Shown: positions 11,218-19,771, numbered from the stretch's first letter. The stretch is DNA of 64,000 bases from Paenibacillus methanolicus (GCF_008124765.1 NZ_VNHS01000015.1:1-64000); one strand, 5' to 3'. Notes: generated by a model from the sequence alone, not told the origin. Translations and numbers: made by a program.

Positions 11218-11294
11218 TGGCGCGCCCGAGAGGATTTGAACCTCCGACCTGCAGTTTAGGAAACTGTCGCTCTATCCTGCTGAGCTACGGGCGC
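11218..11294 (-). tRNA. tRNA-Arg (CCU)
   Basis: 77 bases on the minus strand, with encoded CCA. Acceptor arms GCGCCCG / CGGGCGC, D-arm GCTCAGCAGGATAGAGC, anticodon loop TTCCTAA (anticodon CCU), T-loop GTTCGAATC. It reads AGG codons. Confidence 0.95.
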
Positions 11295-11539
11295 GCGGTT
11301 CCATTATTTTAGCATAGACGGCTCGTACGCTGCAACATACGCGGAGCTTAGTGCGGATCTACAGCGACAATGGCATACAGCGATATACACAGGTTGTACC
11401 GCTAACCGAAGAGGCGACCCGCACGCGTAAAGTACCTGCTTTATAGACTATTATAGCGCGAAAATCACGTTGCGAACGGTCCATCCGAACCATTAGTGGA
11501 CCTGATATAGATCATAATGCCTGAAAAAATGTAGATAAC

Positions 11540-11578
11540 TGTCGAAAATAACTCTAATAAACAGCTAGTCTATCGACA
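11540..11578. promoter_or_regulatory. Spo0A-box-like sites before the Spo0E-like gene
   Basis: TGTCGAA at 11540-11546 equals the Spo0A (0A) box consensus. TGTCGAT on the opposite strand at 11572-11578 has one difference. They lie about 70-100 bases before the Spo0E-like start, inside a 350-base gap (11295-11642) that otherwise shows only AT-rich sequence. Seven-base motifs arise by chance often, so this rests on context. Confidence 0.35.
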
Positions 11579-11642
11579 AGAAACTACAAAAAACTAAGCT
11601 CTCGGCGCGTATAATTATAAGCGTTACTGATTGTAACCTTTG

Positions 11643-11876
11643 ATGCGAATGGAGCGAACTGCACGCGACATGAAAGACAAAATACAACTACTGGATGAGC
11701 TCCATGCGCTTCGCGTCAAACTCCAGCATCTTGCGGAGGCGCGAGGGAGCCTGACGGATCCGGACGTTCTTGCGGCAAGCGAAGCAGCGGATGAGCTGAT
11801 CGTGGATCTGCAGCGCATACAGAAAGAAGAGCTGACTAGAGGGCGGGCAAGTTATCGGCCGTTCCCTTCGGAATAG
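11643..11876 (+). CDS. Spo0E-like aspartyl phosphatase
   Basis: A 77-residue, helix-only protein. Proteins of this family remove the phosphate from Spo0A~P and so delay sporulation. Residues ~12-60 form the two-helix hairpin of the family, and the signature S-E-A-A-D-E-L-I matches the SxxxD motif that defines Spo0E-type phosphatases. The start is uncertain: ATG at 11643, 11649 and 11670 are all in frame and none has a strong ribosome site. The motif is inside all versions. The gene converges on tadA with a 6-base gap. Confidence 0.75.
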   Translation: MRMERTARDMKDKIQLLDELHALRVKLQHLAEARGSLTDPDVLAASEAADELIVDLQRIQKEELTRGRASYRPFPSE

Positions 11877-11882
11877 GAAACA

Positions 11883-12365
<483 letters not shown>

Positions 12366-12396
12366 TCATTGTAGGCTATATGGTGCAATGGCTATT

Positions 12397-12419
12397 TTCG
12401 ACAACTTGAGGTTGTCGTT
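12397..12419. promoter_or_regulatory. Inverted repeat with Spo0A-box-like sequence
   Basis: GACAAC-TTGAG-GTTGTC is a perfect inverted repeat. Its left side reads as TGTCGAA on the minus strand (12397-12403), an exact 0A box, and the right side as TGTCGTT (one difference). It lies between tadA and the sensor kinase, next to the DnaA-box cluster, so it could act on either gene. Confidence 0.4.
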
Positions 12420-12463
12420 TTCGCTCGAATTATGCTACGAACAAATATTCGTTGTTAACAGGT

Positions 12464-12558
12464 TGTGCATAATTTTGTGGATAAGTCGGATATTGTACAC
12501 ATTATTATCCCCATTTTATTCAGTCAGCATGTGTATAGAGTGGATAACTTGTGGATAA
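12464..12558. promoter_or_regulatory. Cluster of five DnaA-box-like 9-mers
   Basis: Within 95 bases: TGTGCATAA (12464), TGTGGATAA (12476, exact), TTATCCCCA (12505, opposite sense), AGTGGATAA (12539) and TGTGGATAA (12550, exact). Four are in the same sense, with pairs spaced 12 and 11 bases apart, about one helical turn. The inexact ones differ at one base. The cluster ends about 100 bases before the kinase start. Such clusters bind DnaA in known cases such as the sda promoter of Bacillus; here it is inferred. Confidence 0.6.
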
Positions 12559-12659
12559 TATGCTCGATTTCTCGTCTAATCCACCGAAAAGGACATGCAA
12601 GTGCGGATAAATCGGCGATCAAACAAAAGTTATACCCGGTTCATCCGGGAGGTCTGGGG

Positions 12660-14969
12660 ATGGGCGTTATCTCGCTTGCTCATCCACGTACGGTCTTATT
12701 GAAAAGGGGTTGTCGCACATTGTCAGTCAAGACAAAGCTCACCTGCATTATCTCGTTCATCGTGTTCGTGCTGCTTATCCTCAATGTGATTTTGAACGAA
12801 TATTCGACACGGGTCAACCTGCGAGCCAAAGCGGAGGCGGAAATCGCGCGCATCGCCGAGCAAATTACGTCCTCCGTCGATCGGTATAATAACGGCATCC
12901 GGCTAATCGATATTACGATGCAGGAGAAGTTAAAAGCGACTTCGACAGCCGTATCCGCTTTGCTCGACCAGTCCGCGGACCGTATCCGCCCGGAGGAGCT
13001 TCGTGCACTGACCGACCGGCTGGAACTGGCCGAGATTACGATTCTGCTGCCGAACGGGCAAGGGCAATATGCGATCGGGCCGTCTTCCGCGGCGAATCCA
13101 AGCGCGTTTGCAAGCCCGGTGTGGACGGCGAATCCGTCTCGAATCGAGGTGCTAGCGCAATCGGGAAGCGAGCCGCTGATCGGTTCAAGCGCGCCGCCGA
13201 GTTACAAAGACGTACATACGGGAGAGAGTTGGAGTTATACCTACAGCTCCGAGCATGATTTTATCATCAGCTGCAAAGTCGTCGATCCATTAGGAGATCG
13301 TTATGCGAGAGCCATGGGTCCGGAAGCTGTCATCTCGGTTATGATGGCGGATAATCCGGAGATACTGGAGATATCCGGCTTCGAGGCTCCGCGGAACGAC
13401 CGCGAAGGAGCGGGTGCTATCGCGCCGGTATTCGGCGAATATACGTACGCGGATGAGGAAGATTCCGACCGAATCGCGGCTGCCGCGAAAGAGACGCCGA
13501 TCTACCGGGATGCCGAACTGCGAGGAAGCCGGGTCATCAAGGGATATTTCGATACGAATGCGGCGGACGGCTTCGTGCTTGGAGTCGTATATGATAAGGC
13601 GCCCATGATGGAGCAGGTGATGGAGCAGCGCGTCACGCAAATTTGGATCGCCGTCTTCCTGCTGCTTATTCTGGTGATCGGCAGCTATTGGATCGCCGGG
13701 GTTCTCATGCGGCCGATCAACGACGTGCTGTGGAAAATCAATGAGGTATCATTCGGCCGGTTTGATGATGCGATTCAAGTCAACCGCAAGGACGAATTCG
13801 GTCAGCTCGCGAATCGCGTAAACGCCATGAGCAAGAACTTAAGCGTCTACACGGCGAAGCTAAAGGTGTCGTTCGAAGATAATCGCTCGATGAAAGAGTA
13901 CTTGGAGTCGTTCATTAACCATACGACCGATGCCATCCACGTAGTGGATTTGGAAGGACGCATTCTGCAAGTGAACCGCGCGTTCGAGCGCATGTTCGGC
14001 TATCCGGCCGACGAGGCGGTCGGACGAACGCTGCCGCTCGTGCCGGAACACCTGCTCGGCGAAGAGCAGGAAGCGCTGAACTGGCTGAAATCGGGACGGC
14101 TGCTAAATACGCGGGAGACGGTCAGGGTCACGAAGAGCGGCGAGTGGATCGAAGTGAGCATCACGACATCCCCGATACGCGATCAACATGGCGACTTGAG
14201 CGCGCTGGCCAGCATCACGCGGGATGTCACCAGCCGCAACAAGATGGAAGAGCTGCTGCGCCGGTCGGAGAAACTGACGACGGTCGGTCAATTGGCCGCC
14301 GGCGTCGCGCACGAAATCCGTAATCCGCTTACCACGCTGCGCGGGTTCCTCCAGCTCCAGCAGGAGACCGGTAAACATAACAGCCGCCATATTGATATTA
14401 TGTTGTCCGAGTTGGATCGGATTAACCTGATCGTCGGCGAATTTCTCATTCTGGCCAAGCCGCAGGCGACCCGATTCGAGACGAAGGACGTGCGGTACGT
14501 GTTCGGCGACGTGATTTCGCTGCTCGACAGCCAGGCGCATCTGTGCGACATTATGTTTAAGATCGATTTTACGACCGACACGTGCATTATCGCCTGCGAA
14601 GAGAATCAGCTGAAGCAGGTGTTCATCAACGTGCTGAAGAATGCGATCGAAGCGATGCCCGAAGGCGGGGAAATCACGATACGTATCGCCCGCGCCGACG
14701 CTCGTAACGTCACCGTGACGATCATCGACCAAGGCATTGGCATTCCGGAAGAGATGATCCCGAAGCTGGGCGATCCGTTCTTCACCGGCAAAGAGACCGG
14801 AACGGGATTAGGCCTCATGGTGAGTCAGCGCATTATTCAGAGCCATCATGGCGCGCTCGACATCGCGAGCGCGGTGGGCATCGGAACTACGGTGACGATC
14901 ACGCTGCCGCTCGGCGAGCAACCGAACGTGCCAGGCGAGGGCGAGGGTTCGCACAATCGTGTACAATAG
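12660..14969 (+). CDS. PAS-domain sensor histidine kinase, sporulation-kinase type
   Basis: A 769-residue membrane kinase. Layout: membrane helix at about 25-43, extracytoplasmic sensor region (45-325), second helix (326-350), HAMP linker, PAS domain (about 413-525), HisKA with VAHEIRNPLTTLRGFLQLQ (His about 549) and HATPase with NAIEAMPEGG and GTGLGL. The H-box sequence GQLAAGVAHEIRNPLTTLRGF is that of KinE/KinB-like kinases that feed the Spo0A phosphorelay. No response regulator is adjacent, again like such kinases. ATG at 12660 follows GGGAGG; a TTG at 12720 is also possible. The promoter region carries DnaA and Spo0A-box-like sites. Confidence 0.85.
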   Translation: MGVISLAHPRTVLLKRGCRTLSVKTKLTCIISFIVFVLLILNVILNEYSTRVNLRAKAEAEIARIAEQITSSVDRYNNGIRLIDITMQEKLKATSTAVSALLDQSADRIRPEELRALTDRLELAEITILLPNGQGQYAIGPSSAANPSAFASPVWTANPSRIEVLAQSGSEPLIGSSAPPSYKDVHTGESWSYTYSSEHDFIISCKVVDPLGDRYARAMGPEAVISVMMADNPEILEISGFEAPRNDREGAGAIAPVFGEYTYADEEDSDRIAAAAKETPIYRDAELRGSRVIKGYFDTNAADGFVLGVVYDKAPMMEQVMEQRVTQIWIAVFLLLILVIGSYWIAGVLMRPINDVLWKINEVSFGRFDDAIQVNRKDEFGQLANRVNAMSKNLSVYTAKLKVSFEDNRSMKEYLESFINHTTDAIHVVDLEGRILQVNRAFERMFGYPADEAVGRTLPLVPEHLLGEEQEALNWLKSGRLLNTRETVRVTKSGEWIEVSITTSPIRDQHGDLSALASITRDVTSRNKMEELLRRSEKLTTVGQLAAGVAHEIRNPLTTLRGFLQLQQETGKHNSRHIDIMLSELDRINLIVGEFLILAKPQATRFETKDVRYVFGDVISLLDSQAHLCDIMFKIDFTTDTCIIACEENQLKQVFINVLKNAIEAMPEGGEITIRIARADARNVTVTIIDQGIGIPEEMIPKLGDPFFTGKETGTGLGLMVSQRIIQSHHGALDIASAVGIGTTVTITLPLGEQPNVPGEGEGSHNRVQ

Positions 14970-14987
14970 ATGAAAGGTGCGTTGCGC

Positions 14988-15743
14988 ATGAGGAAGGACG
15001 AATCGCAACAAACAGGCGGCGGCGCGACTACAGCCCCTTACAGCGCCCTCGTCGTAGGCGCGACGGGGCTGGTAGGCAGCGAGCTGGTACGTCAGCTTGC
15101 GCGAGATACCAGCTGCGCGAGCGTCACGGTGCTCGTGAGAAGGCCGCTGAAGGATGCCGCGCTGCAGCAAGCTGCGGCGGACGGCCGTCTGCGCGTCATC
15201 GTGGCCGATTTGGACCGGCTGGAGGAAGCGCTGGCCGGTGTAACGGCGGATGTGGTCTACTGCGCGCTGGGGACGACGATCAAGACGGCGGGATCGCAAG
15301 AGGCGTTCCGCAAGGTCGACTTCGACTATCCCGTCCGGCTCGGCGCGTGGGCGGCGGAGCGCGGGGCGCGGATGGTCGTCGTATCGGCGATGGGCGCAAG
15401 CGCGGCCTCCCGCATCTTCTATAGCCGGGTAAAGGGCGAAATGGAGCAGACGTTGGCCGCCGAGGGACTGCAGGAGCTGCATCTGCTGCGGCCGTCGCTG
15501 CTGCTCGGTAAGCGGGGCGAATTTCGGCTTGGGGAGCGGATTGCGGTGCTGCTCACGCCGCTTGTCCGTTGGGCGCTCGTCGGACCGATGCGCAAATACC
15601 GGCCGATTACGGATCGGGAAGTGGCCTGCGCCATGCGCGCCGCGGCGGCAGGCACGGGGAAGACCGCGGCGGTCGCATCGGCTGACGGCACTTGGGTATA
15701 CGAGAACGATGGGATCGCTGCAGCGGCATCCCGGATTGGCTAA
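14988..15743 (+). CDS. NAD(P)H-binding oxidoreductase (HTATIP2-like)
   Basis: A 251-residue Rossmann-fold protein of the extended SDR superfamily. The dinucleotide site is ALVVGATGLVGSELVRQL (residues ~20-37), followed by strands with VLVRRPL and VVYCALGTTIKTAG, and the segment FYSRVKGEMEQTLAAEGLQELHLLRPSLLLGKRGEFR typical of NAD(P)H-binding proteins like TIP30/YtfG. The substrate is unknown. ATG at 14988 follows AAAGGTG; the ATG 18 bases upstream has no ribosome site. It lies 18 bases after the kinase gene and just before rluF, so all three may be co-transcribed. Confidence 0.8.
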   Translation: MRKDESQQTGGGATTAPYSALVVGATGLVGSELVRQLARDTSCASVTVLVRRPLKDAALQQAAADGRLRVIVADLDRLEEALAGVTADVVYCALGTTIKTAGSQEAFRKVDFDYPVRLGAWAAERGARMVVVSAMGASAASRIFYSRVKGEMEQTLAAEGLQELHLLRPSLLLGKRGEFRLGERIAVLLTPLVRWALVGPMRKYRPITDREVACAMRAAAAGTGKTAAVASADGTWVYENDGIAAAASRIG

Positions 15744-15760
15744 GCCAGGAGGACATCAGG

Positions 15761-16450
15761 GTGAGGATCAACAAATTTATTAGCGAGACGGGCGTCTGCT
15801 CCAGACGGGAAGCGGACAAACTGGTCGAGTCGGGCCGCGTCACCATTAACGGCGCCGTCGCCGAGCTGGGCAGCCAGGCAGAGCTCGGCGACGATGTGCG
15901 CATTGACGGCAAGCCGATCGGCGAGCAGAAGAGCCATGTGTATATTGCATTGAATAAGCCCGTCGGCATCACGAGCACGACGGAAGAGCATGTCGGAGGG
16001 AACATCGTCGATTTCGTCGGCCATCGCGAACGGATTTTCCCGATCGGCCGATTGGACAAGGACTCCGAAGGTTTGATTCTGATGACGAACGACGGGGATA
16101 TCGTCAACCGCATTTTGCGGGCGGAAGGCAAGCACGACAAAGAATACGTCGTGACCGTCGATCGGCCGATTACGCCGAAATTCGTGCAGGCCATGAGCGA
16201 AGGGGTACATATCCTCGGCAGCATGACGCTGCCGTGTACCGTCACGAAAGAGGGCGACCGCGTGTTCCGCATCATTCTCAACGAGGGCCGCAATCGCCAG
16301 ATCCGGCGGATGTGCGCCGCGTTCGGCTATCAGGTGCGCAAGCTGCGCCGCGTGCGGATTATGAATATCAAGCTTGGCGCTCTGCCGACCGGCAAGTGGC
16401 GCGACTTGACGAACGAGGAACTGACCGACCTGTTCGCGCAGCTGAATTAG
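15761..16450 (+). CDS. rluF: 23S rRNA pseudouridine synthase, RluF type
   Basis: Makes pseudouridine in 23S rRNA (U2604 in E. coli). The 229-residue protein has the N-terminal S4 RNA-binding domain (RINKFISETGVCSRREADKLVESGRVTING) and the RsuA/RluB-E catalytic domain with GRLDKDSEGLILMTNDG (catalytic Asp in the motif) and the RNRQIRRMC motif. The GTG start at 15761 has AGGAGGA 6 bases before it and matches the family N-terminus. A paralogous role such as RluB or RsuA is less likely because the sequence IRRMCAAFGYQVRKLRRVRI fits RluF best. Confidence 0.85.
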   Translation: MRINKFISETGVCSRREADKLVESGRVTINGAVAELGSQAELGDDVRIDGKPIGEQKSHVYIALNKPVGITSTTEEHVGGNIVDFVGHRERIFPIGRLDKDSEGLILMTNDGDIVNRILRAEGKHDKEYVVTVDRPITPKFVQAMSEGVHILGSMTLPCTVTKEGDRVFRIILNEGRNRQIRRMCAAFGYQVRKLRRVRIMNIKLGALPTGKWRDLTNEELTDLFAQLN

Positions 16451-16483
16451 ACTTGCACGGCGTCGTCGATGCATGAAAGAAAG

Positions 16484-16530
16484 AAGAAGCCCGATCTCCC
16501 TGCGTAAGACGCGGGGAGATCGGGCTTCTT
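16484..16530. terminator. Bidirectional terminator between rluF and motB
   Basis: Long near-perfect arms AAGAAGCCCGATCTCCC / GGGGAGATCGGGCTTCTT. It serves the two convergent genes. Confidence 0.8.
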
Positions 16531-16551
16531 GCGGTGCATACTAGGCGAAGA

Positions 16552-17373
16552 TTAAGGCGTTACCGGTACGTCGCTGGCGTTCGCGGCATCGATATACTTC
16601 CGGATAATCGAGACTTCTACGCGACGGTTCTTCGCGCGGTTGGCGGCGGAGGTGTTGTCCTCGAGCGGACGATACTCGCCGTAACCGATCGCGCTGAAGT
16701 GGCGTGGATCCAAGCTTTTGTTGCTGAGCAGAATATCCATGAACCGGATCGCACGGGTGGAGCTCAAATCCCAGTTCGACTTGAATTCCGACGTCGAGAT
16801 CGGCTGATTGTCCGTATGGCCGGAGACGACGATGTCGTAATCGTTGTAGGCGACGAGCATGTTGCCGATCGCGAAGGCGAGCTTGCGCGAATCTTGCTTG
16901 ACCACCGCGCTGCCGGAAGCGAACAGGGCGTTGTCGCTGATCGTAATCATCAGCTGGGACTGGTTGAGCTTCGTGTTGAGCTGGGTCGACAAGCCGTTCG
17001 CCTTGATATAATTGTCGACCTTCTTCTTCAGGTTCTCCAGTTCTTGCTGTTCCTTCTGCTTCTGTGCTTCCCGTTCCTTGGCTGATTGCGATTGCGATGC
17101 GGCGGAAGTCGAATTGTTCTCGTCTTTGTTCTGCTTCTTGCCGTCTACGGGACCGGTCTCCATGACCGAGGTGTTATCCAGAATGCCGTTGCCGCCGTTA
17201 AGCGCGCTGTTGAACGCTTGCGCCATCTCTTCGAATTTCTTGGCATCGACCGAGCTCATTGCGAATAATACGATAAAAAGCGCGAGCAAGAGCGTCAATA
17301 AGTCGGCGTACGGAATGAGCCAGGATTCGTCGACGTGCTCCTCGTGGTGGGCGTGCTTATGCTTTTTACTCAC
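16552..17373 (-). CDS. motB: Flagellar motor stator protein MotB
   Basis: With MotA forms the proton-driven stator of the flagellar motor. The 273-residue protein has a short cytoplasmic tail, one membrane helix starting PYADLLTLLLALFIVLF with the essential Asp (Asp24), a long Gln/Lys-rich coiled-coil linker (residues ~70-135) and an OmpA/MotB peptidoglycan-binding domain (VVSGHTDNQPI; NRRVEVSI). The GTG at 17373 overlaps the motA stop by 8 bases, implying translational coupling. Confidence 0.95.
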   Translation of the reverse strand: MSKKHKHAHHEEHVDESWLIPYADLLTLLLALFIVLFAMSSVDAKKFEEMAQAFNSALNGGNGILDNTSVMETGPVDGKKQNKDENNSTSAASQSQSAKEREAQKQKEQQELENLKKKVDNYIKANGLSTQLNTKLNQSQLMITISDNALFASGSAVVKQDSRKLAFAIGNMLVAYNDYDIVVSGHTDNQPISTSEFKSNWDLSSTRAIRFMDILLSNKSLDPRHFSAIGYGEYRPLEDNTSAANRAKNRRVEVSIIRKYIDAANASDVPVTP

Positions 17374-18157
17374 TCGCCGCTGCTCCCTTCTGGTCCATCT
17401 TCGCACGCTCGGTCGGCGTCAGGTAGACGGACAGCTTCTGATTGATCGCCGTCGTGGATACGCCGGATTGAATGGACAGCAGCCCCTCGACCATCATCGT
17501 CTTAATCTCGACCTCGCGTTTGGACAAACGCTTCAGCTTGTTGGAAATCGGGTGACAGACGACGTAACCGACGAAGATACCAAGGAGCGTTGCGATGAAG
17601 GCACCGGCGATGGCATGCGCGAGTTTGTCCATGTCGCTCATGTCCTGCAGGGCCGCGATCAGACCGACCACGGCGCCGAGTACGCCCAGCGTCGGCGCGT
17701 ACGTGCCGCCCTGTGTGAAAATTTGAGCACCGACGCGGTGGCGCTCTTCCGTAGCCGAGATATCTTCCATCAACACGTCATGAACAAGGTCCTGGTCGTT
17801 GCCGTCGATGATCATCCGCATGCCGTTACGCAAGAAACCGTCTTGAATTTCCTCGACTTTCGACTCCAGCGCAAGCAGACCTTCGCGGCGCGTTACGGAT
17901 GCCCAATCCACGAACATCGTAATGAGCTCTTCGCGTTTGATCAGCTTTTGCTCCTTGAAGATCAATTTGAAGAGCGTAGGCAGTTTCATGACTTCCGCCA
18001 TCGGGAATCCGATGAAGATCGTCGCGGCGGTACCGCCGAAAATGATCAGGTAGGCGGCTGGGACCATGAGGGCTCCGAGCGGCGCGCCTTTCAGCACCAT
18101 ACCGACAAAGATAGAGATAATCGCGAGTACGACACCGATAAGCGTTGATTTTTCCAT
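17366..18157 (-). CDS. motA: Flagellar motor stator protein MotA
   Basis: Four-helix membrane protein that makes up the stator with MotB. The 263-residue sequence shows TM1-TM2 (LIGVVLAIISIFVGMVLKG; LMVPAAYLIIFGG), the cytoplasmic loop with the charged residues that touch FliG (RREGLLALES...), and TM3-TM4 with the conserved TLGVLGAVVGLIAAL and GAFIATLLGIFVGYV. It starts with ATG at 18157. Directly upstream of motB. Confidence 0.96.
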   Translation of the reverse strand: MEKSTLIGVVLAIISIFVGMVLKGAPLGALMVPAAYLIIFGGTAATIFIGFPMAEVMKLPTLFKLIFKEQKLIKREELITMFVDWASVTRREGLLALESKVEEIQDGFLRNGMRMIIDGNDQDLVHDVLMEDISATEERHRVGAQIFTQGGTYAPTLGVLGAVVGLIAALQDMSDMDKLAHAIAGAFIATLLGIFVGYVVCHPISNKLKRLSKREVEIKTMMVEGLLSIQSGVSTTAINQKLSVYLTPTERAKMDQKGAAASE

Positions 18158-18427
18158 TCCTACACCCCATCTAATATAGTATTTAAATCGTTCGCGCTAT
18201 ACGCTGCATGCCGCGTAAGCCGGGCCGTCCAGCGGTGGACGGTCGCTAGCAATTTGCTGACAAAAGATACGGCTTTTCGACACTATGTGCTCTATATTGT
18301 TTATCGTCAGAATCGGTACGAAAATTAGAGCATTTGCCCCGAAAAACGGGTATAACGTTAATTTTCCATGGAAATCGTGTAGAATGTACGAAGGATTGCG
18401 GATTTCAAGGCAAAGGCGGCGATAAGA

Positions 18428-18721
18428 ATGGGCGTCAAACACGCAAGGGAGTATAAAGAGATTTTGCAGGAGCTGACCGAGGCGATCGGATCCATCGGAG
18501 ACGGCTATGTGTTTTTCGAAATGGAAGAGGAAGAATGGTCGCAAATGGAGGCCGGGGAACGTCACGACGTGCTGGAAGCGTTGGCCGACGACGTGTTCTA
18601 CGGCCTTGGCGAGGACCCGGTGATCAAAGTGGGCGGCGGACTGGTTGCGTACCGGGCGAAGCACCACTGCATCGAGGTGTCCATCGACGGGAAGGAAAGC
18701 CGGATTATCCGACTTGTCTAG
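18428..18721 (+). CDS. Hypothetical protein, 97 residues
   Basis: A small acidic soluble protein (KEILQELTEAIGSIGDGYVFFEMEEEEWSQM...). No signal peptide, membrane helix or known motif. It predicts as a helix, then a central acidic part, then strands ending in HHCIEVSIDGKESRIIRLV. The AAGGCGGCG site and start context look real. It is transcribed away from motA. No function is assigned. Confidence 0.65.
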   Translation: MGVKHAREYKEILQELTEAIGSIGDGYVFFEMEEEEWSQMEAGERHDVLEALADDVFYGLGEDPVIKVGGGLVAYRAKHHCIEVSIDGKESRIIRLV

Positions 18722-18842
18722 CGTGCGCCGGCTTGGCATCGCGAAGGCGGGAAGTAATCCGCATTAATGAGGGGAAATTACGCTATAGCGCATATCGTTG
18801 AATACCAAGGTAGTTCATAGACAGCCGATTTCGTACAAATAT

Positions 18843-18885
18843 CCGCAAGCTGCAGCGAAGCAAGAGCCTTCGCTGCAGCTTGCGG
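18843..18885. repeat. Perfect 18-bp inverted repeat
   Basis: Arms 18843-18860 and 18868-18885 are perfect complements with a 7-base spacer (CCGCAAGCTGCAGCGAAG on the left). There is no T-run on either side, so it is not a standard terminator. It may end transcription of the 97-residue gene or be a mobile repeat. Confidence 0.6.
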
Positions 18886-18983
18886 TGCCTAGATTCGTTC
18901 TCCAAGCTAGCGGATCAAAACACGGCGGAAGGCGGGTGTCGGCTGGCAGGCAGCAACATTACCAATGAAAACCACTAAAGCGA

Positions 18984-19028
18984 AGAGCGGCAGATCGTGA
19001 AATATCGGTCCTGCCGCTCTATTATTTT
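18984..19028 (+). terminator. Terminator-like hairpin upstream of the riboswitch
   Basis: Arms AGAGCGGCAG / CTGCCGCTCT (perfect 10 bp, 17-base loop) followed by ATTATTTTA. Confidence 0.6.
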
Positions 19029-19147
19029 AGTGGGAATTAAGACCTATTTATAAACACCGTGTTGAGCATATATTACCAGTGGACAAGATGTCGCTTTGTT
19101 CATATTATAGACACATAAGCAACACAGAAATCGCTTAAAAGCACTGC

Positions 19148-19235
19148 TTTAGGGCAAACCTGGCGAAAGTCAGCGGCGCAAAACCAGAGGGTCTAAAGTC
19201 CTACATATTCAAGGACCATGATAGCCGGTTGCGAT
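19148..19235 (+). promoter_or_regulatory. Cyclic-di-GMP-I (GEMM) riboswitch aptamer
   Basis: The order of conserved elements fits the GEMM-I aptamer: AGGGCAAACC, a GAAA-tetraloop stem (CTGGC-GAAA-GTCAG), CGGCGCAAAACC, AGGGTCTAAAGTCC, the stem GTCC/GGAC, then CATGATAGCCGGTTGC that pairs back with GCAAACC. This matches Gram-positive GEMM-I examples, which end ATGAxAGCCxGGTTGC. It lies 33 bases before a strong ribosome site and the 37-residue ORF. The ON/OFF direction is not clear: no T-run terminator follows, so it could act on translation. Confidence 0.85.
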
Positions 19236-19267
19236 TCACCCAACAACATGAGTAGAGGAGAATTTTC

Positions 19268-19381
19268 ATGGTGAATGTTATGGCAGTTTTCAAAGGTATC
19301 GGCTTTGGTGTAGTCGCAATCGGGATGGTTCCTTTCATGTTTGCGAAAGCTCTGAAGGATAGCTTTGGACCAATGCTGTAG
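19268..19381 (+). CDS. 37-residue hydrophobic protein under a c-di-GMP riboswitch
   Basis: A very short ORF: ATG at 19268, stop TAG at 19379. The ribosome site AGAGGAG is about 7 bases before the ATG. The sequence (MVNVMAVFKGIGFGVV... ending KALKDSFGPML) has a central hydrophobic helix at about residues 5-26 with a Gly-x-Gly-x-Gly pattern (KGIGFG) and a basic-acidic tail, so it probably sits in the membrane. It resembles no family that I can name. The GEMM-I riboswitch in front implies control by c-di-GMP. The nearby diguanylate cyclase and motAB give the same theme. A hairpin GGGGCACATCGCCCC lies at the stop codon. Confidence 0.7.
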   Translation: MVNVMAVFKGIGFGVVAIGMVPFMFAKALKDSFGPML

Positions 19382-19505
19382 GGGCACATCGCCCCGGCCG
19401 TCATCCGTTACAATCTTAAGCTGCAGACAGGCGGCGAGGGGTTGAAGCGGGGGGCGGCTTTTTTCCTTTGCCGCGCAAGGCGAGACGGCTAAACTTGTAA
19501 ATTCA

Positions 19506-19537
19506 AAAGAGCCCCGTGCATCGTGCACGGGGCTGGC
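19506..19537 (-). terminator. Terminator of the DUF378 gene
   Basis: Perfect arms AGCCCCGTGCA / TGCACGGGGCT (11 bp, 3-base loop) with CTTTTG next in the minus-strand direction. 19382-19505 upstream of it shows nothing else convincing. Confidence 0.7.
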
Positions 19538-19570
19538 AGATGATCGAACGGCGCGGACGCTGTCCGGGGT

Positions 19571-19771
19571 TCAGTCTTCCGAGACTTTGGCGAAGAACGA
19601 GAGCCCATAGAGCGCCGACAAGCCGACAATGACGTACACAATCCGGGTTACGACCGCATCGGTGCCGCCGAACAGCTCTTCCACGAGGTTCCACTCGAAT
19701 AAGCCGACAAGCAACCAGTTTAAGCCTCCGAGAATAAGAACAGCCAAACTGACGATGTTCCAAACTTTCAT
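19571..19771 (-). CDS. DUF378 family membrane protein
   Basis: 66 residues with two membrane helices: WNIVSLAVLILGGLNWLLVGLF and VTRIVYVIVGLSALYGLSFF. The GGLNWLLVG motif with the following acidic loop is typical of the DUF378 family (YuzA). The function of the family is unknown. The ATG at 19771 with GGGAGGCGATC upstream is preferred over an in-frame upstream start that would add a 24-residue non-membrane leader. Confidence 0.8.
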   Translation of the reverse strand: MKVWNIVSLAVLILGGLNWLLVGLFEWNLVEELFGGTDAVVTRIVYVIVGLSALYGLSFFAKVSED

